Part shown: one piece after another, positions 44,770 to 56,392 of the stretch
How positions within the stretch are numbered: the stretch's first letter is position 1
How the letters are laid out: each line of letters opens with the position of its first letter
The notes under the pieces: model-generated
Database searches by the model: none
The model's input: the letters and a program-made list of their open reading frames with translations, nothing else
Told to the model about the DNA's origin: nothing
Program-made: the position numbers and the translations under genes
Assembly (NCBI GenBank): GCA_963969495.1
Contig: OZ018333.1
Coordinates: 87,512,508-87,576,507, forward strand
Direction: 5' to 3'
DNA: 64,000 nucleotides
Source: Ceratothoa steindachneri
Lineage: Eukaryota > Arthropoda > Malacostraca > Isopoda > Cymothoidae

Positions 44770-47480
44770 CAGATTGAGGCTCTAGAAGAGCACTCGCGCC
44801 ACGCTTCAAGTCTCCAAGCGGCTATTTTTCAAGACATTGATTAGTCTCGACTTGAACTGGTCAACAGAATTACTGTTGACCACTTCCACTGGAAGTGCGT
44901 TTCAATGGCCGCAGATGCTATATGTGAAAGATTTCCCACACAGATCACGCTGGTAACGCTTCACTTCAAGTTTGTAGCCGTGCTTTCTTGTTCTGCTCTG
45001 GCTAAGCTGGAAAATATCCATGTAGTCTACAATGTTGAAGCCCCGAAGTATTTTGAACACTTCGATAAGCTGACCACGCAGTCTCCGGGTCTCCAGGAAG
45101 AACATCTAATTCGCGTAATCTATCTTCGTAACTCTTGTGTCTGATAGAGGGAATCAGTTTGGTTGCTCTGGCTTGCACACGTTCTAATCTTGTGATATCC
45201 TTTCGGAATGAAGGACTCCAAAATTGTACGGCATACTCCAGGTGCGGTCGGACGAGGGAGTTGTACAGACACAGTACTATCTCCTTGTTCCGATATCCAA
45301 ACTGTCGCTTTATATACCCTAACATCCCTTGGGTTTTCTTCTCCGCCTTAATACACTGCATCGTGAACTTGAGATCACTAGTGATAGTTACACCCAGGTC
45401 TTCCTCAGTTCTCGCGGATTCAAGAGCAGTGCCCTTAAGGATCTGAGATTGGGGGTTTCTGTGGCAATATGCATCACTTTGCATTTTTTCACGTTAAAAA
45501 GCATTTGACACGTGTCCGACTACTCCCCAATCTTCCGAAGATCATCTTGAAGGAGCGCAGTATTTCCTTCCTTTGCGAAGTTCATACCAAGCTTGGTATC
45601 ATCGGCAAATTTAGAAATCTTCGCAACCATGTCACCGTCCATGTCGTTGACGTAGATGAGGAATAGTAGTGGTCCCAGAACAGAACCTTGAGGAACACCG
45701 CTAGTAACGGGCACCCACTCAGAAGCCTGTCCATTCAACACCACCCGTTGCCGTCTGCCACTTAGCCAGTTCTCTATCCAACTTGCTACATTTCCGTCTT
45801 TGCCCAGCGCACGCACTTTCCGGAGAAGGCGGCGGTGTGGTACCTTATCGAAGGCTTTTTGAAAGTCTAAGTAGATAACATCCACCGCCTTATCCCGGCC
45901 GTGCTCACTGAAAACGAAGTGAAAGAATTCCACAAGATTCGTTAGGCATGACCGTTGCCTTCGGAAGCCGCGCTGGGAAACTCTCCAATCGCAAGTTGGA
46001 TCTAAATATGACGTCATTTTGTCCACCATGATGCTTTCCATGAGTTTACCGACTATTGAGGTTAATCTAATAGGTCGGTAGTTCGACGGCTGGCTAGGGT
46101 CTCCTTTTTTGAAAATAGGAATCACCTCCGCTTCACGCCAGTCTCAAGGTACGCATCCGGTCCGGATTGACATGTTAAAGATTGTGGTCAGATGTCGTGG
46201 CACTTGATCGCGCACTTCTTTCAACACTTTAGGTAGAAACCCGTCTGGACCAGGGGACTTATTCGTCTTTAGATCAGAGATATTTTCTTCTATTTCTCCT
46301 GGGGTGAAGTTCATTTCCTCCAGTTTTTCCCCCAAGTAAGGATCCGTGGGCTGGGGGATGGGACCACACTCTTCAGTAAACACTGAAGAGATTTAGTCGT
46401 TCAAGAGGTTAGCATTTTCTACAGTTGAGTACTTTAATGCCCCCTACTCATTCACTAAACGGCAAATCGTGCGATGGATTGGTTTACGGTTGTTTACATA
46501 AGCAAAGAACTCCTTTGGATTCTCCCTGCAAAGTCTCGCCACTCGGAGCTCCTCGGGACGCTTTGCCGGCCTTATGCTGTACTTCACTCTCCTAGCTAGC
46601 CTACGGTAGTCCTCAAAGTCTCCAGAAATCTTTAACTGTCGGTACACCGTTCTCTTCTTCCTCAGGAGTTGACCAATCTCTCGATTAAACAACTTTGGTT
46701 GAACAGAAGAGCAACGATGGCTTTTCAAAGGGATGAATCGTGATTGAAGACTCATGAATCTTCAACATCCTCGCACACTTCTAGCCTCGCATCAGTTAAT
46801 CCAGCACGAAGACCTGCAAAGTCTGCTCTTCTCAAATCAAGTTTCCTCGATTTACTAGTCGCAGACTCTACCTTGGGGACCTTGGCTATAAATCTGACTA
46901 GTCAGTGATCACTGCCACCGAGCTCTTCGCCTACAGAGAGATCCTCAACGATGCCATCATCAGAGGGAAAAACCAAGTCGAAGGTATTATTGCTTCTCGT
47001 CAGGTCTCTCACCCATTGAGTCAGGAACTCGTTGTTCGCGAACTCCAGGAGTAGTGCGTTCTCACCACAGGGTTCTCTGGTTTCCTAGTCAACTTGGGTA
47101 TTGGAATCACCCATGGCGATACACACACTGTCTTGAACAAGTTCACCCACTAGCCGGTACAGAGCCCTGTCCTTTTCAATGAGTTGGGCCAGGTGTCTGT
47201 AAAGCAGAAGGGTCCTGTATCTGGCAGGACCTATATCTAGGTAAACTCCTAGTAGCTCGTGGTCAGATACAATCTTGCAGTTCGTCGATTTGAGTGTATC
47301 CTTGACATGCAACATTACACTGCCACTCTCTCTGTCTGGCCTATCTTTTTGGAAGAGTTGGAACACAGGAATCATGAATTCACCCTACAAATCTCGGTTT
47401 GAGGTTTTTACCTACGACTCTGTTATGGCCACCATTTCAGGTTCTTCCGTCGTTACGAGACCACGAAGTTCAAGAAACTT
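44770..47480 (-). pseudogene. CR1-type LINE ORF2, copy 2 (endonuclease and RT)
   Basis: The endonuclease reads KDRPDRESGSVMLHVKD, CIAMGDSNTQVD-stop (Asn replaced) and, after stops, GGSDH. The RT reads KSPGPDGFLPKVLKEV, YRPIRLTSIVGKLMES, VDVIYLDFQKAFDKVPHRR, TSGVPQGSVLGPLLFLIYVN and FADDTKLGMN. The C-terminus runs LVRPHLEYAVQFWSPSF to WNALPVEVVN, keeping the Trp that copy 1 lost. The frame is split by several stops and shifts (for example near 46750, 46383, 46125, 45484). The RT palm is intact over 200 codons (46125-45520). Confidence 0.9.
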
Positions 47481-47499
47481 GTTTCTGATTGACCTCGCA

Positions 47500-47850
47500 T
47501 TAAACAGAAGAACTTTCACGGAGTCCCCAAATGTAGGAATCCCTACGCTCTTCCGTTTCCTGTCTTACTTGTCTCTCTTTCTCTTTTGGTGGTGTAGTGG
47601 CACCCTTTCTAGCGACCTCCGCGAAGGTCGTTACAGGGGTCACTTTGGTGTACTGGTGCACGTCTGCCCTTACTCTGAGCTTTTGCACTTCTCCTTTAAG
47701 GACACAGTCAGTGCAGATACTTGCCGGGTGGCATTTGGAGTAACACTCCTCCGGGAAGTCCACGCACCACTTATCTTTTATGCACACCGACCATGTGTAT
47801 TTAAGAGCAGCTGATCATTTCGTTCCAGTCATGTTGAACACTTTATATCT
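47500..47850 (-). pseudogene. CR1-type LINE ORF1 variant lacking coiled coil and esterase
   Basis: The likely start (about 47842) reads MTGTK-stop, then WSVCIKDKWCVDFPEECYSK and CHPASICTDCVLKGEV, a Cys/His array like a PHD-type finger. This is fused directly to KLRVRADVHQYTKVTPVTTF and AEVARKGATT, which in copy 1 form the ORF1 tail (RVRADIRQY; SEVAKRG). The coiled coil and SGNH esterase of copy 1 are absent. A deletion, a template jump or a distinct short-ORF1 subfamily would explain it. It ends just before the ORF2 endonuclease. Confidence 0.7.
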
Positions 47851-48200
47851 CTGAATACTTTGCGACCACTCAATAAAAAAGAAAAGGGGCTGGTGAGTCA
47901 CCCCGTGTGAGTCGCTCCGTCCGACCGAGTCGTTCAAGCCCGACGTGCCGTGGCTCCCAACCAAGCACCTCATAGTCTCCGAAAGGGGGTATAGATTTCG
48001 CACCAGGTGAACAGCAGAACATGCCCCGTACTAAACTCCTACTAGTTCCCTTCAGGGCGGCCAGGATCTCTGCGTAGCATTCAATGGATATCACCCACAC
48101 CAAGAAACTAGACCCAAGGCTTTGTGTTGGCCTGATAACCAACCTGGAAACAAGGCCCGTCACCTCGGACAGTTGCTACCAGAGGCACCCCTCAACAGTC

Positions 48201-49782
<1,582 letters not shown>

Positions 49783-49866
<84 letters not shown>
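49783..49866. repeat. (TA)n microsatellite, right of mariner
   Basis: A TA tract starting immediately after the mariner TIR, the other half of the interrupted microsatellite. Confidence 0.97.
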
Positions 49867-49870
<4 letters not shown>

Positions 49871-50066
49871 AAGAGAAACTTTAGGTTCTGCGGGTGATCA
49901 TACAACCACCACAAGCTACGCCATTTTCTTTGTATGTGACATGGACAATGAGCCTTTAAATTGTGAGCGGGTAAGAGGATGTGGAATAAAAATTATTTGG
50001 AGGTTCCTAGCTTAAGGAGATACTGAGTTTGATGGGGGTAACGCTTTGGGCGTAATATAGTTACTG

Positions 50067-50136
50067 TGCCTGGTAGCTTAGCGGTAAAGCATCTGACCGG
50101 CAATCAGCAGACCGGGGTTCGACTCCCGGCCAGGAA
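50067..50136 (+). tRNA. tRNA-like sequence (tRNA pseudogene or SINE head), anticodon GGC if read literally
   Basis: Seventy bases fold as a cloverleaf: acceptor six of seven pairs, D-stem GCTT with AAGC, anticodon stem four pairs, T-stem four of five. Box A is TAGCTTAGCGG and box B GGTTCGACTCC. The anticodon loop CCGGCAA would give GGC (Ala), but position 33 is C instead of the nearly universal T, and two stem mismatches exist. A TTTTT follows within a few bases, a Pol III stop. Probably a diverged tRNA or the head of a SINE, not a working tRNA. Confidence 0.5.
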
Positions 50137-50315
50137 TTTTTAACAACTATTTTTCCCTGGCGTTATTTCTGTCTTCTCGGTAAAGGATCGCCTTCATTGT
50201 GCCGGCCTCTGCTCACTTTGATTCTGGATTCTTTTAATGTCCCTCTCTCTTGCCTTTAAAAAAACTCCGGTTTCTTGTCTCATTTGCTCATTCGCGTCCA
50301 ATTCTTCTTTCTCTT

Positions 50316-50319
<4 letters not shown>

Positions 50320-50370
<51 letters not shown>
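50320..50370. repeat. (TA)n microsatellite
   Basis: A TA tract that directly touches the LTR end TGTCGTGG at 50371. Confidence 0.97.
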
Positions 50371-50373
<3 letters not shown>

Positions 50374-50735
50374 CGTGGTATGACATTACATTATATCAAT
50401 ACCATATTATATCTATCAGGGAGGGACCAATAACTTGAAAGCGAACTGACAAAAGAGACGGAAAACCACGAGTTCAGACTGCTGAGTAGCGAGAGAGTGC
50501 AACGAGGTCAGGTAAATTATGGACAATGGCAAAGCTCAAGGTTATTTAAAGAGACATGTACAAAAATATAATTTTATTTACACAAAAATAATGAGAGAAT
50601 TAACGGGCAAAATCACATCAGTAAATGAAAGGGGGAATTGTAGTTATAAATCAGGCTATTAAGTTAGAACTTAAGGTATTTTCGGAGGAATCTATTCAAA
50701 TAGGAAGGGAGGGATTAACTCAGTTGGGTTACTAA
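50371..50735 (-). mobile_element. LTR fragment, inverted relative of 23268-24155
   Basis: From TGTCGTGGTATGACATTAC onward this is the reverse complement of about 24155 back to 23838, with visible divergence (an indel near 50640 and scattered changes). Similarity stops at about 50735 after TTGGGTTACTAA. It is therefore the 3' portion of the same LTR family, lying in the opposite orientation. Confidence 0.8.
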
Positions 50736-51876
50736 GTTAAACAAAAAATTCAAATTCAATGTTTATCCTGTCTCTTCACTAATATAAAGTACTGTTTTAA
50801 GTAATATAACTAAATTTGCACAGCCACAGTCTAGACCAGGTGCTGCAGCATGTTCCCCTTTGTAAACATGAGCATTTGAAGTTTTCATCAGATAGGGAGC
50901 TCCTCTTAGCACTGATGATGTCCTTGTCAAGGAAGAACAAGCGCTCCACCGCGGCGCTGCTCGGCATCGCCGTGTTGTACCTCAAGAAGAGGTCAATGAG
51001 GACCTTCTCACTGCTGTTGAAGGCTGGGTCTGCCAGACTATCTGTCCCTTTGGTCTGCAGCTACACATTCACAATTTGAGCAGCTTTGGACTTGGTTGAC
51101 CTGTGACGACCCCCAGTGTCATCCTCCTCATCGCAAATGCTGGCGTAGTAGTCCTCCGTCTCCATGTCCTCGCTGCTGCTGCTACTGGCGGTCTCCAGGT
51201 CAGCACGCCACAAGATCTCCACCTTCCTCTGCATCAGGGACTTGACCTCTGACCTCTTGACCATTCTTTCCTCAAAAGCCCCCATCCCCTTGAGGCGAAA
51301 CTTGGGGTGGAAGGCAGTGGCCAGAAGACACTCCTCATCCTCAAAGATGGCGGCGAACCTCCTCTCCATGGCAGCGAGGAGGGTGTCGACCAGGGGCTCG
51401 CAGAACCGGAGGTTGCCGCCGGTCATCAAGTTGACCAGCTTCTTCTTGGTCACAATGAGGGTGGGGATCAGGCAGCCCAGGCAGCATTGCTTCTTCCCCT
51501 GGATGTGGTCCAGTGCGTTGGCGACAGGTGCCATGACCTGATAATTGAAATAGACAAATAGTATTTATTATTTAATTAACTAGTTTTAAAGTACATAGAA
51601 GCATAAGCTTTGAAGTAAAAAGCAATAAAGTATCGTGATAACGCCCAACTTATATTTAGTTTAGCATATTCTGACATGAAGTCAAGGTCTTTCTGGACAA
51701 ACACTGTCAGATTCTTTGCTGGTTCATGCACCTGTGCAGCTGGTCTTTCTTTTCCTCCAACACTTTGTTGAGGACCACCAGGCTGTTATAGAGGCTGTTC
51801 CACCTTGTCTTGGTAGGAACAGTGAGCCGCTTGTTTATTGCCTTGTACAGTCTATCCGCAAACACTGTACTTGTTC

Positions 51877-51962
51877 CTGAAAAAAATAGTTTTGCATTAT
51901 TTCATTATTTGCATTATTGCTGAAATATTTTTCTTTTTTTATTTAAACAATTTAAGGCTTAC
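51877..51962 (-). other. hAT intron 4
   Basis: Donor CAGG|GTAAGC and acceptor TTTTTTTCAG|G; 86 bases. The joined exons connect the CAAHTLNLV and TRWNS blocks. Confidence 0.6.
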
Positions 51963-52149
51963 CCTGCTTATTCCACAGCACCTGGGCCTTGGCGCCCCTG
52001 TATGTCTTCTTGAAGGCTCCAGGCATGTGCCTCTCCTCTATGTCGACGCTGGCGACCAGGTTCAGTGTGTGCGCCGCACACTTGTGCTGCCTGCGCAGCT
52101 TGATGATGCCGTCCTCGCTGTCCTTCTCCATATCATCAAATGCGATGAA

Positions 52150-52274
52150 CTGAGAAAAAAAACATATTTAACTTATCTAATAAATTGTCATAAATGCATC
52201 TTTTTTAAATTTTAAACAATTCTTTGAAGTACCCTTTACATTGTACAGAGCACTATTCAGTGTATTCTACACAC
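52150..52274 (-). other. hAT intron 3
   Basis: Donor GAG|GTGTGT and acceptor TTTTTTCTCAG|T; 125 bases. Confidence 0.55.
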
Positions 52275-52440
52275 CTCTAGCTCTAGGCTCCATTGGCTCT
52301 CTTGAGGGTCAGCGATGAGCTCCTCTAGGTGGACGTCGGCAGGCTCGGGAGCGCGAGCCTCCTCTTCCTGGTGGTCATCCAGATCAGAGACAAATTAAAC
52401 AAATGCTTTTTGAAAATTGCCAGCATTGCCTGTGGTTGTC

Positions 52441-52595
52441 CTGAAACAAATAAAACAAAAAAAAAAATTGTTTTTAAAATGTATTATTATTTACTAATAT
52501 TTAGTTATAGACGATAATTATATTCTATCGGCTATCGCTAATTCATTAAACTTACAATATTCAAGAATTTTGAAACAAAAAATATAATAACTTAC
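52441..52595 (-). other. hAT intron 2
   Basis: Donor CAT|GTAAGT and acceptor TTTGTTTCAG|G; 155 bases. Splicing gives VTMTTTGNAGNFQKAF, a good family match across the join. Confidence 0.65.
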
Positions 52596-52821
52596 ATGGT
52601 GACCTTGTCCTCTATCCCAAACTGGCTCTGGATTTTCTCCGTAACCTGGGTGAGTACATCATGGTTGTGGCTCCTGAATGATCCTCTCGTAGGCCAGGAC
52701 AGCCATCTTCCTGTCCATAGAGTTTGGGTCCAGCCAGTGCCCAGTGATACCTAGGTACCCCTTCTTGTTAGCTGACCAACAGTCAGCTGTAGTTCCAACC
52801 CACTTGACTTGCTCCAGTTTG

Positions 52822-52980
52822 CTAAAATGTGAGCATAACGGTAATTGACTTCATTAATCATAATGTATTGGAGTTATTTTTCAATACAATATATAATACA
52901 ATATTGATTATTGACTATATATAGCGTTATTTTATAATACAATAGTAAGAATATTTGAATAGTGTTTCTTAGTTTCTTAC
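52822..52980 (-). other. hAT intron 1
   Basis: Donor AG|GTAAGA and acceptor ATTTTAG|C; 159 bases, AT-rich. Exonic protein motifs resume directly after it. Confidence 0.6.
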
Positions 52981-54000
52981 CTGGTGAGGCTCTCCTTCAT
53001 CTCCTCATAGGTTTTGAGGATCCTCCTCCCCAGCATCCTCCTGGAGGGTACCTATTTCTTAGGGTTAAAGGTGTGGACCATGTCCCTGAAACTCTGACTG
53101 TCCACAATCTGCAGCGGCAGCATGTTGTCCACCACAAATCTGACAATCGTCTTGTCGACGATGGACTGCAGGACGGCGCTGCCCTGGGCCATGATGCCAA
53201 AGGTCTCGGCGATGGACATATGCCGCTGCTTTTTGCTGGTTGACCCGCCGTCGTCTGACTGACCGGACCGGTTCCTGCTGCGGCCCCCAGTCCCAACGTT
53301 GGCCTTGCAAGCTCCGTCAACTTGTTTTGCCTTGTTAGGATGAATCCTGTTGAAGTGGCTCTTCAGGTTGGCCTTGGTGCCCTTGTTCACCTTCACCTCA
53401 GTGATCTTGGGGACGCAGGACAAGCACTGGAAGATGTAGCTGTCGCCAACCATTTTCTTGTACTTCACCCACTTGCTAAGGAATGGCCAGGGTGACTGAG
53501 GCTCAGCCTCAGTGAGCCCAGAGTCAATAAACTCCGTTGAGTCTCTTTAGCTTGATGCGGGCACAGTCTCTTGCGACGCCATCACTAATTCAATACTATA
53601 AAATAGCAAAGCACTGCACTCCTAAATTACAATAAAAATAGGATCAGTTTATAATAGGAGCGTAACTTCGTAAGTGTTCAAAACGTTAATAAACGGATAT
53701 TAAAGAATAGCACTGAATAGTACATGCATTCATATACACGTGCACAAAAAATAGAACGGAAGAAGCACGGGAACATAGGGAAAAAAATCATCAAAGAACG
53801 CGTAAAACTGGTAGCGCGGAGCGGAGGAGCAACACCTCGTGACCTCTCGTCCGACAGCTGGTGAGAGACTAAAGCTGAGCGAACGTTTTGAGAAAAGGTC
53901 GAGACTGGCCGCCCCGCACTCCATTCAGTATACGTTCGGTTCCCAGCTCGGACCTACCTATTTCTGCTTCCAAGGCACGCGCGGCTCGTCCCTGTGCTAA

Positions 54001-54146
54001 ACCGGAAAAAAAATGAAATTATCGATTATCGCTAGTTTGGAACCAAAAGTATCGGCGATACCGATGAATCGATAACGCGGAAAAATAATCGGATAACCGA
54101 TAACCCGATATCGTTATCGCGATAATTTATCGCGATAACGCCCACC
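54001..54146. repeat. Putative hAT terminal region with subterminal repeats
   Basis: Beyond the transposase start, the words ATCGAT, GATAAC and TCGCGATAA recur many times in both orientations, ending with CGATAACGCCCACCTA. Clustered short subterminal repeats are typical transposase-binding sites of hAT elements. The end read outward (TAGGTGGGCGTTATCG) is near the YARNG rule for hAT TIRs. No matching left TIR was found; the other end may have been lost where the LTR fragment lies. Confidence 0.45.
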
Positions 54147-54149
54147 TAT

Positions 54150-56390
54150 TGTATGGGTAGTGGGCAGCCTCAATGCAAACAACCCAGGGAGGCACAAATT
54201 GCCCGAAAAATTAAATCTAATTTTCTTTCCCAGGAACTCAAATGTCTCTTACTGGTCATAGTTAGGGACAAATGAATTTCCCATTACTTGGGGATAACAA
54301 ACGCACATTTCGAGTTGATGTAGGTAAGGGTCGACATAATGGGAACAAGTTACGAACCTGTAACAGCATAGCATCCGCTCGTCTCTCAGATGTTCCGATT
54401 CGGGGAATAATTTTGACTCCCACACCTTCGATTCAAATGTATCTTCCAGTGCGACTCCCTTTCCCACCATTTAGATCTAAGGGAAATTGACTTATAAGTA
54501 CGGTACTCACCTGTAACAAGAGACTTTATACTCTATAATATCAAAAGTTTAAGAGAAACAGTAGTGCACAGACTTGACCTTGAGCAGCGAATGAAGAAAC
54601 TGAATCCAGCAGTGCTACCAACTGTAGCTGTCAGAACGCGTTCAAAATGGGCTTAATTTTCTTTATAATCCTCCCCCCCCCCCAAAAAAAGAGTAGTTAT
54701 AAAATATTCCAAGTTAACAATACACAATGTATTTAATGAAATATAATTCTCTTTAGTTAAGTTCAATCGAAAATTCGCAGGCAACCAACCGTACGGTAGC
54801 CGATCGTTGACATCTTGATAATTATGCCCATCTAATTTTTTGAGTGAATTGATGGAATACGAATAATATTTTAGCATTTTTAACTTCTTATTTCAATGTA
54901 GGGCATTGTATGCTCTTGGAGTCAAAAGTCATTTATGAGTGAAAATTATCGTTAAAAATTTAAAATCACTAGTATTAAAAAGTAGAGTATTATTACAAGC
55001 TCTACTAATACATTACGAAATTACCATCCAAATGTTGCTAGGTCGAAGGTAGCTGCTGATTCACAATTTGGTAATAAAACTTTAACTCACTATAAACGGA
55101 ATGAAACCTCTCATGGCTGGACAAATACTCCCCTTAAAATTAAAAGGGGTCGTAATATGAACTGAATTCAATTCCATTTAACTCTTTCGTTCATTCTGTT
55201 CCATTTAAGGCATAAATACATAAGTTTAATTATTTAAGGTACCACGATTTTTACCATTTTAATCACTGCGTCCCATAACTAACCACCAATTAGATTGCAA
55301 GGAAAAAAAGCCAACTGGCTGAACTGGCGTAATCTTCTTATTTCGCCATTCGAAATCCGCGATGAAAGTTTATAACAGACATTTCGCTGAGTAACTTCAT
55401 TTACATGCGTGTTTGTGCATTCAACATTATACACTGTGAGCATTCCTCTATATTTTGGGGTTTTATGAACTGACATACACACACGCATACATACATAATG
55501 ACTATTTAACCGATTGTTTTTCCTTTTCCAAAGAAAATGAAAAGAAAATTATTGGAAGACTCCTCCTGCGCTGCTTATGTTAATGATTCAACCTTTGGGG
55601 AAGGTTCAGACCCAGAAAGGCCTTTCAGATAATGAAAATTGAGTAGCTTCACCTGAATCCTTCTCCGTCGAATTTGAATTTATGTAAGTTTGTGTGTGTG
55701 TGTGTGTGTAAGGAAAAAAAAGGGACGTGTGGGTAAATAGAGGAAAATAGACAAGTGGTGAAAAGAGAAAGTAGTGTGGAAGGGTTGTAAAAAGATGCTA
55801 GATGTCTGCTGGTCAGGCCTATCGCTTTCATTTATTTCCTTGTATTATGAGTTTTTTATTCTTGTTGTGAATAGTGTTATTATCGTGGTGTTCAAGCCAT
55901 TTGTTTTCGAAATCTTAGGATACTTTGTATGTTAAAACGATCATTTGCTGTTTTATTATTTAAAATTTATGCTTTAGTGCTTAGTATTAATGTTTTTTGT
56001 TTATTTTGTAGTGCGTGATTCATACCTTTTGTTTCTTTCTTCTACCAAACTTCTTTCTTCTTGTCACTTTTGTCGCAATTGGTAATTTGGTTACAATTCG
56101 GAGTTTTGGTCTTATTTGGTTTCGTTTTCGGATTTGGTTGTAATATAACACTCATTCACGCATAGAACGGCACTTCGTCTCCACCAACCACTACCTGGCT
56201 AGCAGAGCTTGCCAATCTGGCACGACTTGCAGCTCTTCTATTCTGGTTAATCATTTGAATGATTTCTTCATTAAATTCTTTATTAACCAGTTTTTGCATC
56301 TTCCTCGTCCGTTCTTCTATAACTTTTGTAATGGGAGTAATCCCGCCTCCAGGTGCAGGTCTTCTTTGTCGCCTGCGTGTCCCCGTAATT
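54150..56390. other. Non-coding, AT-rich
   Basis: No gene. A short (GT)n occurs at about 55690-55709 and a C homopolymer near 54670. Confidence 0.5.
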
Positions 56391-56392
56391 CG

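Larger units (their letters stand above)
44663..48200 (-). mobile_element. CR1-like non-LTR retrotransposon, copy 2 (inverted)
   Basis: Same family as 5.5-9.5 kb, on the minus strand. It ends with the same duplicated TTGTTAC word (44663-44682) and (CT)n. ORF2 is collinear with copy 1, but ORF1 lacks the coiled coil and esterase. The 5' UTR (47840-48200) differs from copy 1, so the 5' boundary is approximate. Confidence 0.85.
50797..53582 (-). pseudogene. hAT transposase (BED finger, ZBED-like) with at least five introns
   Basis: The start at 53582 leads to PWPFLSKWVKYKKMVGDSYI and a BED finger (CLSC, then NLKSHFNRIHP). Exons read from splice sites: 53582-52981, 52821-52596, 52440-52275, 52149-51963, 51876 to an unresolved donor, and 51537-50797. 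Each resolved intron (86-159 bp) is GT-AG. Motifs in order: TTADCWSANKKGYLGITGHW, HKCAAHTLNLVASVD, VPTKTRWNSLYNSL, ATAFHPKFRLKG and finally MPSSAAVERLFFLDKDI with AKRSSLSDENF, the hATC dimerisation block. In-frame stops occur in exons 1, 3, 5 and 6, and one frameshift in exon 2. The protein would excise and insert a hAT element in the nucleus. Confidence 0.85.

Noticed and set aside
47275..47814. A 179-codon plus-strand ORF
   Set aside because: It is antisense to the CR1-like LINE ORF1/ORF2 junction and has no independent motif.
53065..53320. Arg/Gln-rich minus-strand ORFs overlapping the hAT BED exon
   Set aside because: Alternative frames of the same exon; only the 53468-53052 frame carries the BED finger.
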